Program-made: the position numbers and the translations under genes
Origin: Lichenicoccus sp965276875
GTDB lineage: Bacteria > Pseudomonadota > Alphaproteobacteria > Acetobacterales > Acetobacteraceae
Assembly (NCBI RefSeq): GCF_965276875.1
Contig: NZ_OZ255701.1
Location: 2,232,001 to 2,296,000, forward strand
Length of the DNA stretch: 64,000 nt
Direction: 5' to 3'
Notes under the pieces: generated by a model
Seen by the model: only the letters and a program-made list of their open reading frames with translations
What the model was told of the DNA's origin: nothing
Databases searched by the model: none
Shown here: positions 25,746 to 35,287 of the stretch, piece after piece
Position numbering within the stretch: position 1 is the stretch's first letter
How the letters are laid out: each line of letters starts with the position of its first letter

Positions 25746-26420
25746 CTAGGCTCCGACCGAGGCGCGCAAGCCGGCGTCCACAGGACTTTTCCCGCCTGCA
25801 GCAACAGGCGCTGCCGGCACGCTCTGGCCAGCGCTGGCCGCGAGCGACCGCGATAGCAGGCTCGCCACCCTGGCCGCGTCGGGAATGCAGCGCAGCATGG
25901 GCTGCACCTGGCGCAGGCTCCACGGCCGCACATGCGGCCAGAGCAAGGTGATCCCCATGCGGGTCAGACCGGTCAGACGCAGCGGAATATCGCCGCTGCC
26001 GTCGGGATAGAGCCGCACCGACGCCGCATCGATCGAGCAGAACGGCAGGTTGATGCTCATCGACAAAGCGACGCCGATCTTCAGCACCACTCGCTTATCG
26101 GTCAGCGTGTAGACGGTGGTGCGCGAGACCAGATAGGCGAACAGCGTCAGCATGCCGGTCGCGATCGCACCGAGCACGATCAGCGCCACCATCGACCACC
26201 ACAGCTTTGGTGAGTTCGAGAGCCACGCCGATCCGGCGCACCAGGCGGCAAGGATGGCGAAATACACCGCGATCTTGCGCACGTGCATCGCCCGCCGCGC
26301 CAGCGCCATGGTATCCGGCGCACCCTGCCACAGCATGGTCTCGCCCTCGGGAAGCGGGCCGGGCAGGCCATACGGCCGCTGCCCGACACCGTCGCGGACG
26401 ACTCTGATGCGGCTGCTCAC
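25746..26420 (-). CDS. puhB: Photosynthetic complex assembly protein PuhB
   Basis: PuhB is a membrane assembly factor for the reaction centre and LH1. The 224-aa protein has the opening LPEGETMLWQGAPD, two to three membrane helices near residues 50-100, and a YTLTDKRVVLKIGVALSMSINLPF block resembling the bacterial PH-like domain. It overlaps puhA as ATGA (26417-26420). The C-terminal ~30 residues are Ala/Ser-rich and poorly conserved in type. Confidence 0.93.
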   Translation of the reverse strand: MSSRIRVVRDGVGQRPYGLPGPLPEGETMLWQGAPDTMALARRAMHVRKIAVYFAILAAWCAGSAWLSNSPKLWWSMVALIVLGAIATGMLTLFAYLVSRTTVYTLTDKRVVLKIGVALSMSINLPFCSIDAASVRLYPDGSGDIPLRLTGLTRMGITLLWPHVRPWSLRQVQPMLRCIPDAARVASLLSRSLAASAGQSVPAAPVAAGGKSPVDAGLRASVGA

Positions 26421-27202
26421 AGGAATGGTCCCGCACGGCCGGGCATGCCGTAGAGCGTGCTGCCGCCACCAAAATAGCCCACGATCTTGTCCTCCTCGAG
26501 ACGGGTGACGATGTCCGGGTGACGCGTGCGCGGCACGTCGCGGAACTGCACGGCCGCCAGCGCGCGCACGAACACCTGACGCTCCCGCTTGCGATAGCGG
26601 ACATACATCTGCGGCACCAATACGCGTGGGCTGACGGCAACGTTGTCGAGTTCTACCTCGAGATAGACGATCTCATGCTCGACCTCGTCGATCCAAACGT
26701 CTATGACGCTGCCGATATCGAGGCCGTCGGCGGCGATTACCCGCATCCCCTGCGGGTGCGGCTCACGCGGATCGACCCGATATTCCAGGGCCACGCGCAG
26801 CGGCTTGAATTTGTTCTGGCCGTCGATGGTGAGGTCGGGTTCGTCGTCACGGAAGGCATAGGAGGCCGGCCCGATCCCGTCGATCAGCGGGTTTCCGGTC
26901 GGTATCAGCGGCGCGCCCGGGAAGTTCGAGGCGGACACGGCACCCTGCGGGAAGCGCGGCTTGCTGCCAGGCGGCGCATAGGCGACGCCGCCATGATACA
27001 GCCTGAACTCCTTTGGCGTGGGAAACGGAAAGCCGTTGCTGGTTACGGTTTCGGTCTCTCCGGGAATCGAGGAGACCACCGGATAGCCTTCACGATGGCT
27101 CTCGCGCTGGATGTAGAAGATGAGTCCGGCGAAGAATGCCCAAAACACGTAGAGCACGACTTGGGCGACATCGACATAGCCGGTCAGGGCGCCTGTCAGC
27201 AT
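26417..27202 (-). CDS. puhA: Photosynthetic reaction centre H subunit
   Basis: PuhA caps the cytoplasmic side of the L-M core and shapes proton delivery to QB. The 261-aa protein has one N-terminal helix (DVAQVVLYVFWAFFAGLIFYIQRESHREGYP) with the stop-transfer block typical of H. A cytoplasmic PRC-barrel-like domain follows (RVIAADGLDIGSVIDVWID). The start overlaps the lhaA stop by 7 bp. Identity and length fit well. Confidence 0.97.
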   Translation of the reverse strand: MLTGALTGYVDVAQVVLYVFWAFFAGLIFYIQRESHREGYPVVSSIPGETETVTSNGFPFPTPKEFRLYHGGVAYAPPGSKPRFPQGAVSASNFPGAPLIPTGNPLIDGIGPASYAFRDDEPDLTIDGQNKFKPLRVALEYRVDPREPHPQGMRVIAADGLDIGSVIDVWIDEVEHEIVYLEVELDNVAVSPRVLVPQMYVRYRKRERQVFVRALAAVQFRDVPRTRHPDIVTRLEEDKIVGYFGGGSTLYGMPGRAGPFL

Positions 27203-28602
27203 GGCCTGATTTCCTTTTTGGACGAGTAGGAAGCAACGGAGTTGTTGAAGCGGACCAGCGGCCCGAGTGCCACCAGAGTGGCGAACAGCAGCGCAATCTC
27301 AAGCAAGTAGACCGCCTGGTAGCCGACCGCGGGCCCCTGCAGCACGACCCCGAAATGGCCGTCATTGGCAATCCACGAGATGGTATCCCGCAGCACGCCA
27401 CCCGCGGCGATAGCGCCACCCGCGGCGAACGCCTGCACCGCACCCCAGGTGCCGAGTGCGAGGCCGTTGCGTCCGCCGCGCGAGGCGTCCATCGCGCCAG
27501 CCAGCGTGCCGACCAGGAACATCGCGGCCCCGAGCCCGATGCCGAAAATACCAGAGGCGAACAGCAGCGCCGACTGCGCCGGCGCCGAGGTGATGACCAG
27601 AGCGAACGCAAACGCGCCTTCCAGCGTGCCGATGGCGGCAATCCGGTAGCGGTCGCGCCCGGGAGCCAGCAGGATGGCGGCAAGCACGAAGCCGACAATG
27701 CCGCCGAACGCGAGCAGCGCGGTCAGCGACGTCGTCGCACTCACCGGCAGATGCAGCACCTGGCCGCCATACGGTTCCAGCAGCACATCCTGCAGGCCAA
27801 ACGCGAAGGTGCCGAACCAGACCGCCACCAGACGCCGGCGCGCATCCGGCTCGCGTGACGCGATGCTCCAGGCTTCGCGGAAGCGTGGCGCATGGGTCGC
27901 CGGGATCACTGTCGAGGCGCTGCGCGGCTCCTGCTTCCACAGGGCCACGATGTTGAGCGCCATCGCCACCGTTGCCGCCCCCTGCACCACCTGGATCAGC
28001 CGCTCTTCGCTGAAATGCGCAAGCAGCAAACCGAAGATCAGCGAACTGGCAAGGATGCCGACCAGCATCATCACGCAGAGCAGCGTCACGACTGGCGGCC
28101 GCGAACGCTGCGGCACGATGTCGGTGGCGAGTGCGAGGCCCACCGTCTGCACCGTATGCAGCCCGACGCCCACCAGCAAAAAGGCGAAGCCGGCAGCGAC
28201 GGGCCCGGCAATACGCGGGCCATGGCTGTCGCCGTTCAGCAGCAGCAACGCGAACGGCATGATCGCGAGACCGCCGAACTGCAGCATCGTGCCGATCCAT
28301 AGATAAGGCACCCGGCGCCAGCCGAGCAGAGAGGTATGGGTGTCGGAGCGAAAGCCGATGATCGCACGGAACGGCGACAGCAGCAGCGGCACCGCCACCA
28401 TCACCGCGACGAGCCAGGCCGGCACGCCGAGTTCGACGATCATCACCCGGTTCAGCGTGCCGATCACCAGCGCCAGAGTCATGCCGACGGAGACCTGGAA
28501 CATCGACAGCCGCAACAACCGCCGGATCGGCAGGTCGTTGGATTGGCTCTCACGGATCGGCAGATAACGCACGCCAATCCGGTTCCAGGCCTGCATCTTC
28601 AT
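27196..28602 (-). CDS. lhaA: LH1 assembly factor LhaA (PucC/BCH2 family transporter-like protein)
   Basis: LhaA is a twelve-helix membrane protein of the BCH2/PucC branch of the major facilitator superfamily that assists LH1 assembly. The 468-aa product opens with a polar stretch and then RLLRLSMFQVSVGMTLALVIGTLNRVMIVELGVP, the family signature, followed by FRSDTHTSLLGWRRVPYLW. The start overlaps the bchM stop as ATGA (28599-28602). Adjacent bchM and puhA are its normal neighbours, which separates it from pucC of LH2 operons. Confidence 0.94.
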   Translation of the reverse strand: MKMQAWNRIGVRYLPIRESQSNDLPIRRLLRLSMFQVSVGMTLALVIGTLNRVMIVELGVPAWLVAVMVAVPLLLSPFRAIIGFRSDTHTSLLGWRRVPYLWIGTMLQFGGLAIMPFALLLLNGDSHGPRIAGPVAAGFAFLLVGVGLHTVQTVGLALATDIVPQRSRPPVVTLLCVMMLVGILASSLIFGLLLAHFSEERLIQVVQGAATVAMALNIVALWKQEPRSASTVIPATHAPRFREAWSIASREPDARRRLVAVWFGTFAFGLQDVLLEPYGGQVLHLPVSATTSLTALLAFGGIVGFVLAAILLAPGRDRYRIAAIGTLEGAFAFALVITSAPAQSALLFASGIFGIGLGAAMFLVGTLAGAMDASRGGRNGLALGTWGAVQAFAAGGAIAAGGVLRDTISWIANDGHFGVVLQGPAVGYQAVYLLEIALLFATLVALGPLVRFNNSVASYSSKKEIRPC

Positions 28603-29285
28603 GACACAAGCACCTCCAGTGCCTGCGACGTGTAGAAACCCGAAGCGATCCGCTGCGTGCGCGCCGTCGTCAAGCCCGATGCGCGCAACAGGCGCGTGAT
28701 CTTGCGGGCCGAGACCGGCTCGATCGCGGGCGCGCGGTCGCCGCGCGGAAACACCCGTCCCACCGTGTGCATCACCGACAAGGCCGGGGTGCGCGGCGCA
28801 AACGTGAACAGCACCGCACCGCGGCTGCGCGCGGCCAGCGCTGCGACGGCGCCGGCCATCTCACGCGCCGGATAATGAATCAGGCTATCCATCGCGACGA
28901 CATGGTCGAAGCGGCCGTGCGATGCATCGAGCATGTCGCCGGGCTGGAACCGCACCGAACCGCGCAAGCCGGCTGGCAGGCGCGTCCGTGCGAGATCGAG
29001 CAAGGTGGGCGACAGATCGATGGCCAGCACGTCCGCACCACGGCGCGCCGCCTCCACCGAAAGGCTGCCGGTGCCGCAGCCGGCATCGAGCACGCGGCAG
29101 CCGGAGAGGTCCGCGGGCAGCCAGTCGAGCAATGTCGCCCGCATCCGATCGCGCCCGGCACGCACCGTCGCGCGGATACGTCCCAGCGGCGCATCCGACG
29201 TCAGACGCGACCAGGCCTCGAACGCCGTGCGATCGAAATACGCCTCCAATACGGCGCGACGCTGCTCGTATACGGCGCTGCTCAT
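28599..29285 (-). CDS. bchM: Mg-protoporphyrin IX O-methyltransferase
   Basis: BchM methylates the C-13 propionate of Mg-protoporphyrin IX using SAM, giving the substrate of AcsF. The start ATG at 29285 (MSSAVYEQRRAVLEAYFDRTAF, 228 aa) overlaps the bchL stop (TAATG); the longer frame mirrors bchL. The SAM motif is VLDAGCGTGSLSVEAARRGA near residue 65. The C-terminal ASGFYTSQALEV is typical. Confidence 0.95.
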   Translation of the reverse strand: MSSAVYEQRRAVLEAYFDRTAFEAWSRLTSDAPLGRIRATVRAGRDRMRATLLDWLPADLSGCRVLDAGCGTGSLSVEAARRGADVLAIDLSPTLLDLARTRLPAGLRGSVRFQPGDMLDASHGRFDHVVAMDSLIHYPAREMAGAVAALAARSRGAVLFTFAPRTPALSVMHTVGRVFPRGDRAPAIEPVSARKITRLLRASGLTTARTQRIASGFYTSQALEVLVS

Positions 29286-30193
29286 TACTCGAAACCAAGC
29301 AACTCGAAGATGTCCCGGTCCTTCAGCGGCTTTGCCGAAAGTGGTGCCACGCCGGCCCACAGGCTCGCCGCCAGCCGCAGATATTCGTTCTGCACCGCTT
29401 CGATCTCCGGCGTCGGGTCCATCTCGAACAGCGTTGCCTTCTTCAGGCGCGAGCGGCGTATGGCGTCCAGATCGGGAAACCGCGCCAGGGTGCCGAGCCC
29501 GGTCGCGGCGTTATATTTATCGATCTGATCGGTCTCGGCGCTGCGATTGACGATCACGCCGCCGAGCCGGACATCGTAGTTGCGCGCCTTCGCCTCGATC
29601 GCGGCGACGATGCGGTTCATTGCAAAGATCGAGTCGAAATCATTGGCAGCGACAATCAGCGCCTGGTCGGCATGCTGCAAGGGGGCCGCGAAGCCACCAC
29701 AGACCACATCGCCGAGCACGTCGAAGATCACCACGTCGGTGTCTTCGAGCAGATGATGCTCCTTGAGCAGCTTTACCGTCTGCCCGACCACGTAGCCGCC
29801 GCAGCCGGTGCCGGCCGGCGGGCCGCCCGCCTCGACGCACATCACGCCGCCGGTGCCCTCGACGACGAAGTCCTCTGGGCGCAGCTCCTCGGGATGGAAG
29901 TCCACGCCTTCGAGCACGTCGATCACCGTCGGGATCAGCCGCTTGGTCAGCGTGAAGGTGGAATCGTGCTTCGGATCGCAGCCGATCTGCAGCACCCGCT
30001 GGCCGAGTTTGGCGAACGCCAGCGACAGGTTCGAGGAGGTCGTGCTTTTGCCGATGCCGCCCTTGCCATAGACCGCGAACACCTTGGCGGTGCCGATCCT
30101 GGTGTGCTGCTCCATGCGCACCTGCACGCTGCCCTCGCCGTCGCCGCAGGTGCCGCAGCCGGTATCGAGCTTGGGTCTCGTGATGACGGTCAT
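29285..30193 (-). CDS. bchL: Dark-operative protochlorophyllide reductase iron protein BchL
   Basis: BchL is the NifH-like ATPase of light-independent protochlorophyllide reductase (DPOR). The 302-aa protein has Walker A GKGGIGKST, and the two cluster Cys in GGVMCVEAGG and DVVCGGFAAP. The N-terminus holds an extra CGTCGDGEG motif. It overlaps bchH by 4 bp upstream and bchM downstream. It differs from BchX in sequence and partners. Confidence 0.97.
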   Translation of the reverse strand: MTVITRPKLDTGCGTCGDGEGSVQVRMEQHTRIGTAKVFAVYGKGGIGKSTTSSNLSLAFAKLGQRVLQIGCDPKHDSTFTLTKRLIPTVIDVLEGVDFHPEELRPEDFVVEGTGGVMCVEAGGPPAGTGCGGYVVGQTVKLLKEHHLLEDTDVVIFDVLGDVVCGGFAAPLQHADQALIVAANDFDSIFAMNRIVAAIEAKARNYDVRLGGVIVNRSAETDQIDKYNAATGLGTLARFPDLDAIRRSRLKKATLFEMDPTPEIEAVQNEYLRLAASLWAGVAPLSAKPLKDRDIFELLGFE

Positions 30194-33100
30194 GCCGCTT
30201 CTCCCATGGCAACACCTTCGAGCCGGTCTTCCAGCTCTTCGCGTGCGCGTTGCAGATCGTCCATCGTGTCGTTGTCGGGCAGCCAGTAGTTGCGCTCGCT
30301 GGCCTCGATCAGCCGGCCGACGATGCGGGCCGAGGCGATCGGGTTCAGCGCTGCAAGTCGGTCGCGCATGGACTTTTCCTGCACGAACGTCTCCGTCAGT
30401 TTCTGGTAGATCCAGGGTGCCACTTCGCCGGTCGTCGCCGACCAGCCGAGCGTGTTCATCACCTGCGCCTCGATTTGCCGCACGCCTTCATGCCCATGTT
30501 CGAGCATCGGCTCGTACCATTTCGGATTGAGCGAGCGGGTGCGTGTCTCCAGCGAGACCTGCTCTGAGAGCGTGCGCACGACACCGCCGCCGCGGGTCTG
30601 GTCGCCGATATAGATCTCGGCCTTTTCGCCGCGGGCATGCGCCACGGCCTTGCCGATGCCGCCGAGGCTGTCGAAATAATGATCGATGGTGGTGACGCCG
30701 AGCTCGACGGAGTCGAGATTCTGGTAGGCCACCTCGACGGTGCCGAGCATCTGCGCGAACAGAGCGTCCTGGCGCTTCGGCTTGCCGGTCACACCGTAGG
30801 CGAAACCCTTGCGCTTGACGAAAGCTTCGGCGAGCTCGCCCTCATCGTTCCATCCGCCATGATCGATGAGCTGATTGACGTTCGAGCCGTACGCGTCCTC
30901 GGCATTGCCGAACACCCGCAGCGCCGCGTCGGCGATGCTGCCGCCGTGGTTGGCGACAAAGGCCAGCGCGTGCTTGCGCACGAAGTTCTGCGCAGGATCC
31001 TCGTCGGCCTCGGCCGCGAGCAACGCCGCCTCTGCCAGCAGGCGGGTCTGCATCGGCAGCAGATCGCGGAAGATGCCGGACAATGTCACCATGACGTCGA
31101 TGCGCGGGCGGCCGAGGCGCGCCATGGGCACCAGTTGCGCGCCGCACAGCCGGCCATAGCCGTCATGGCGCGGTTCGGCGCCGAACAGCCACAGCACCTG
31201 GGCGAGCGGTCCGCCCTCGGTCTTGAGGTTGTCGGTGCCCCAGAGCACCATCGCGATGGTCTCCGGCAGCGGCTTGCCGCTTTCGGCGTGGCGCGCCAGC
31301 AGCCGGTCGGCCTGCTTGGCACCGTCCTGGACGGCAAACGCGCTCGGGATACGGAACGGGTCGAGCCCGTGCAGATTGCGCCCCGTCGGCAGCACCTCCT
31401 GGGTGCGCAGGAAATCGCCGCCCGGCGCCGGCCGCAAATAGCGGCCGTCGAGCGCATGCAGCATCGCCGGGATTTCATGATCCACGGCCAGCAGCGAGTC
31501 GATCTCCGCGCGCCGCTCGGGATCGGTGATGCCGGCGGCGTCCATCATCTCGCTGCGTGCCTGCGCGTCCGGTGGGCTGCCGATGATGTGCAGGCCGTGC
31601 GGGATCAGCGTCTCCTCCAGTTCGAGAAGCGACAGACGCAGGCGGTCGATGCGCGACGCGGCGGTCTCTCCCCAGGCCGGCTCCGCGTCCGCGAGGTCGA
31701 TGGAGGCGGCCTGCGCCTGGATCAGCATTTCCAGCGACTGGCGCTGCTCGGCGTCGCTGTCCGGCTCAAGCTGGCGCCAGCGATCAATCGAGGATTTCAG
31801 GTCGAGCAGGCCGCGATACAGGCCGGCACTCGCCACCGGCGGCGTCAGATAGGAGATCAGCGAGGCGCACGAGCGGCGCTTGGCCAGCGCGCCCTCGGAG
31901 GGATTGTTCGAGGCGTAGAAATAGAAGTTCGGCAAATCCGCGATTAGCCGGTCGGGCCAGCAGGCCCCCGAAAGCCCGGCATGCTTGCCCGGCATGAATT
32001 CGAGCGCGCCATGAGTGCCGAAATGCAGCACCGCGTGGGCGCCGAAATCCTCGCGCAGCCAGCGATAGAAGGCCGAGAAGGCATGCGTCGGCGCGAACCC
32101 GTGCTCGAACAACAGCCGCATCGGATCGCCCTCGTAGCCGAAGGCAGGCTGGATGCCGACGAACACATTCCCGAGCTGCACGCCAAGGATCAGGATATGG
32201 CTGCCGTCGCTGTTCTGCCGTCCGGGGGCAGCCCCCCAGTGCTTCTCGATCTCGCCGAGCCAAGTCTCGCGCCGGACGTGATCGGCGGCCGGCACGCGGG
32301 CCGCGACGTTGGCGTCAACACCGTAGCGTGCGGCGTTGCCTTCGAGCACCCGCGTGCGCAGGGCGTCGACGTCGGTCGGAACCTCGACGTCATAGCCGCC
32401 CTCGGCCAGGCCCTTGAGCGTGCGGTGGAGGGATTCGAACACCGACAGATAGGCGGCGGTGCCGGTGGCGCCCGCGTTCGGCGGGAAATTGAACAGCACG
32501 ATGGCAAGCCGGCGCTGCGCCCGCTCGCTGCGTCGCAGCGCCACCAGCTTGGCGGCGCGCGCCGCCAGCATGCTCGCGCGCTCGGCATGTGCTGCCATCT
32601 GGCGGCGCCCGTCGCCGGACGCTTCCGAACGGCCGCCGAAGGTCATCGGGCAGGTGGCACCATCCAGTTCCGGAATCGCCACCATCATCGCCGCTTCCAC
32701 CGGCAGCAGGCCCCGCGCATCCGCGTCCCACTGCTCGATCGTCTGGAATTCGAGCGGGTGCGCCGCGAGATAGGGCACATCGAGGCGGCCCAGCATGTCC
32801 TGGGCGGCATTCGCATCGTTGTAGGCGGGGCCGCCGACGAGCGAGAACCCGGTGAGCGAGACGACGGCGTCGACGCTGGCCGCGCCGTCGGCCATGAAAT
32901 AGGCCTCGATCGCCGGACGCTGGTCGAGTCCCGAGGCAAAGGCCGGGATCACCCGCAGCCCGCGGGCCTCCATCGCCGCGATCACGCCGTCATAATGCGC
33001 GGCGTTGCCGGCCAGAACGTAGGAGCGCATCAGCAGCAGGCCGACGGTGCCCTTCGGGCTCATGCCGCGGCCAGGAAGATCGCGCAAGTCGGTCGCGATC

Positions 33101-33780
33101 GGCGTTTTCATGCGCGGATGGTACAGACCGACATCGGGATATTCGACCGGCTCCGCGACCATCAGCGTGCCGCGCAGCACCGCGCGCGGCCCGGCGGCGT
33201 AACGGTCGATCAGCAGGCGTAGCAGGTTGGCGATGTTGGCTTCTGAGCCGCCGAGCCAATACTGCATGCCGAGGAAATAGCTGCGCACGTCCTGCGCGGT
33301 GCCGGGAATGTAGCGCAGCAGCTTGGGCAGCCGGCGCAGCATCTTCATCTGGTCGCGGCCGCTGGCGTGGCCAGACTTGCCGCGGCCGCCGCGTAGCTTT
33401 TTCAGCATCGCCAGCGGACCGCGCGCCTCTCGGCTCATATCGAAACGACCCAGCCGGGTCAGCTTGACGATCTCGCTGCCGGAGACGCAGCACATGATGG
33501 CGTCGCACTCATCGCGACGCGCCTGCAAGGCCGGCAGCACCGCGCGGATGTGGTCGTCGAGGAACAGCATCGTGGCGATGACGACGTCGCCGCGGCCGAT
33601 ATCTTCGTTGCAGGCTTCAAGGGCGCGGCTGTCGCTTTCCCATTCGTCCGCGGCGTGGACTGCAAGTTCCAGACCGGGCAGTTCGCGTCTCAGCGTATCC
33701 CGTGCAAGCGACGCGGCCTGCGCCAGGTGGCTGTCCATCGTCACGATGACGACCCGGATCGGCACCGCTGGTGCGGTCAT
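30190..33780 (-). CDS. bchH: Magnesium chelatase large subunit H
   Basis: BchH binds protoporphyrin IX and inserts Mg2+ with the BchI-BchD motor. The protein is 1,196 aa when started at the ATG 33780 (MTAPAVPIRVVIVTMDSH), 1 bp after the bchB stop. An in-frame start at 33810 is possible but would overlap bchB by 29 bp. Family blocks include GGRGKSGHASGRDQMKML, HFGTHGALEFMPGKHAGLS and LMVAEPVEYPDVGLYHP. Length and order (bchN-bchB-bchH-bchL-bchM) fit. Confidence 0.97.
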   Translation of the reverse strand: MTAPAVPIRVVIVTMDSHLAQAASLARDTLRRELPGLELAVHAADEWESDSRALEACNEDIGRGDVVIATMLFLDDHIRAVLPALQARRDECDAIMCCVSGSEIVKLTRLGRFDMSREARGPLAMLKKLRGGRGKSGHASGRDQMKMLRRLPKLLRYIPGTAQDVRSYFLGMQYWLGGSEANIANLLRLLIDRYAAGPRAVLRGTLMVAEPVEYPDVGLYHPRMKTPIATDLRDLPGRGMSPKGTVGLLLMRSYVLAGNAAHYDGVIAAMEARGLRVIPAFASGLDQRPAIEAYFMADGAASVDAVVSLTGFSLVGGPAYNDANAAQDMLGRLDVPYLAAHPLEFQTIEQWDADARGLLPVEAAMMVAIPELDGATCPMTFGGRSEASGDGRRQMAAHAERASMLAARAAKLVALRRSERAQRRLAIVLFNFPPNAGATGTAAYLSVFESLHRTLKGLAEGGYDVEVPTDVDALRTRVLEGNAARYGVDANVAARVPAADHVRRETWLGEIEKHWGAAPGRQNSDGSHILILGVQLGNVFVGIQPAFGYEGDPMRLLFEHGFAPTHAFSAFYRWLREDFGAHAVLHFGTHGALEFMPGKHAGLSGACWPDRLIADLPNFYFYASNNPSEGALAKRRSCASLISYLTPPVASAGLYRGLLDLKSSIDRWRQLEPDSDAEQRQSLEMLIQAQAASIDLADAEPAWGETAASRIDRLRLSLLELEETLIPHGLHIIGSPPDAQARSEMMDAAGITDPERRAEIDSLLAVDHEIPAMLHALDGRYLRPAPGGDFLRTQEVLPTGRNLHGLDPFRIPSAFAVQDGAKQADRLLARHAESGKPLPETIAMVLWGTDNLKTEGGPLAQVLWLFGAEPRHDGYGRLCGAQLVPMARLGRPRIDVMVTLSGIFRDLLPMQTRLLAEAALLAAEADEDPAQNFVRKHALAFVANHGGSIADAALRVFGNAEDAYGSNVNQLIDHGGWNDEGELAEAFVKRKGFAYGVTGKPKRQDALFAQMLGTVEVAYQNLDSVELGVTTIDHYFDSLGGIGKAVAHARGEKAEIYIGDQTRGGGVVRTLSEQVSLETRTRSLNPKWYEPMLEHGHEGVRQIEAQVMNTLGWSATTGEVAPWIYQKLTETFVQEKSMRDRLAALNPIASARIVGRLIEASERNYWLPDNDTMDDLQRAREELEDRLEGVAMGEAA

Positions 33781-33781
33781 C

Positions 33782-35284
33782 TCAACGGGCGAAATGCGCT
33801 TTTGCATCATACAATGCCTCGAGAGTGATCGTCGCGAGTCCTTGTTCGCGCGCGAAATGTTCCGTGTTGCGGCGAGCCTTGCCGCGCACGAAGAACGGAA
33901 TACGACCCAGCTCGCGCTCGGCGTCAGGCGCCCAGACCAGGGTCATGTTGGGTGTTGGCACGGCAGGGGCCGGTGCCAGATGCGAGGGAGCGGAGTCCGG
34001 GGTGAACTCGAAATCTTCGCGGAACATCCCGATCAGATGCTCCTCCAGGCCCATCATCAGCGGATGCACCCAGCTGTCGAATAGGACGTTGGCACCCTCG
34101 AAGCCCATCTGCGGCGAGAAGCGTGCAGGGAAATCCTGCACATGCACCGGGGCAGAGATCACCGCGCACGGCACGCCGAGCTTCTTGGCGACGTGGCGCT
34201 CCATCTGCGTACCGAGCACCAGCTCCGGCTGCAGAGCGGCGATGCGCGCCTCGACTTCGAGATAATCGTCGGTGATCAGTGCTTCGAGGTTGTACTCGGC
34301 GGCGGCGGCGCGTATTTCGCGACCGAACTCGCGGCTGTAGGTGCCCAGGCCCACAAGCTCGAAGCCGAGCTCGCGCACCGCAACGCGTGCGGCCGCGATC
34401 GCATGCGTCGCATCGCCGAAGATGAACACGCGCTTGCCGGTGAGGTAGGTGGAGTCCACCGAGCGCGAGTACCAGGGCAGGTTGCAGCTTTCCTCGGCGC
34501 GTGCGGCGTCGATGCCGGCGATGCGCGCGACCTCGGTGATGAAGTCGCGCGTGGCGCCAACCCCGATCGGCACCGTGCGCACGGTGGGCTGGCCGAACTG
34601 CTTCTCCAGGTAGCGGGCGGTGGTGTCGGCGATCTCCGGATACAGCACGATGTTGAAATCGGCGTCGCCAAGCCGGGCCAGATCGGCGGGGCTGGCTTGC
34701 CAGGGCGCAATGACGTTGATTACGACTCCGAGACGCTCGATCAGGCCGGTGATTTCGCGCAGATCGTCGCGGTGGCGAAAGCCGAGCGCGGTCGGGCCGA
34801 GCAGGTTGCAACGCGGCACGTCGCCCGGCTCGTGCTTGCGGGCGGGGCCGGCAAAGGCGCGCACGAGCTGGTAGAAGGTCTCCGACGCCCCCCAATTTTC
34901 CTTGCGCTGATAGGCCGGCAGTTCGAGGGCGACCACCGGCACCGGCAGGTCGAGTGCGCGGGCGAGGCCGCCCGGATCGTCCTGGATCAGCTCGGCGGTG
35001 CAGGAGGCACCCACCAGCATCGCCTCGGGGGTGAAGCGCTCGTAGGCCTCGCGCACCGCGTTCTTGAACAGGCCGGCGGTGTCGCCGCCGAGATCGCGTG
35101 CCTGGAAGGTGGTGTAGGTCACCGGCGGCCGGCGGTCGCGCCGCTCAATCATGGTGAACAGCAGGTCGGCATAGGTGTCACCCTGCGGCGCGTGCAGCAC
35201 GTAATGCACGCCGCGCATGGCGGTGGCGATACGCATCGCGCCGACATGCGGTGGGCCCTCGTAGGTCCAGAGCGTGAGCTGCAT
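33782..35284 (-). CDS. bchB: Dark-operative protochlorophyllide reductase subunit B
   Basis: BchB is one half of the DPOR catalytic heterotetramer with BchN. The 500-aa protein opens MQLTLWTYEGPPHVGAMRIA. It carries the Asp in HAPQGDTYADLLF that acts as the unusual fourth ligand of the NB-cluster, and the Cys in VGASCTAELIQDD. The C-terminal helical domain (WAPDAERELGRIPFFVRGKAR) that closes over the substrate is present. It is separated by 3 bp from bchN. Confidence 0.97.
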   Translation of the reverse strand: MQLTLWTYEGPPHVGAMRIATAMRGVHYVLHAPQGDTYADLLFTMIERRDRRPPVTYTTFQARDLGGDTAGLFKNAVREAYERFTPEAMLVGASCTAELIQDDPGGLARALDLPVPVVALELPAYQRKENWGASETFYQLVRAFAGPARKHEPGDVPRCNLLGPTALGFRHRDDLREITGLIERLGVVINVIAPWQASPADLARLGDADFNIVLYPEIADTTARYLEKQFGQPTVRTVPIGVGATRDFITEVARIAGIDAARAEESCNLPWYSRSVDSTYLTGKRVFIFGDATHAIAAARVAVRELGFELVGLGTYSREFGREIRAAAAEYNLEALITDDYLEVEARIAALQPELVLGTQMERHVAKKLGVPCAVISAPVHVQDFPARFSPQMGFEGANVLFDSWVHPLMMGLEEHLIGMFREDFEFTPDSAPSHLAPAPAVPTPNMTLVWAPDAERELGRIPFFVRGKARRNTEHFAREQGLATITLEALYDAKAHFAR

Positions 35285-35287
35285 GGC

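Noticed and set aside
31981..33222. 413-codon plus-strand frame inside bchH
   Set aside because: Antisense shadow of bchH in high-GC DNA: Arg/His/Gln-rich product with no family character, while bchH is unmistakable.
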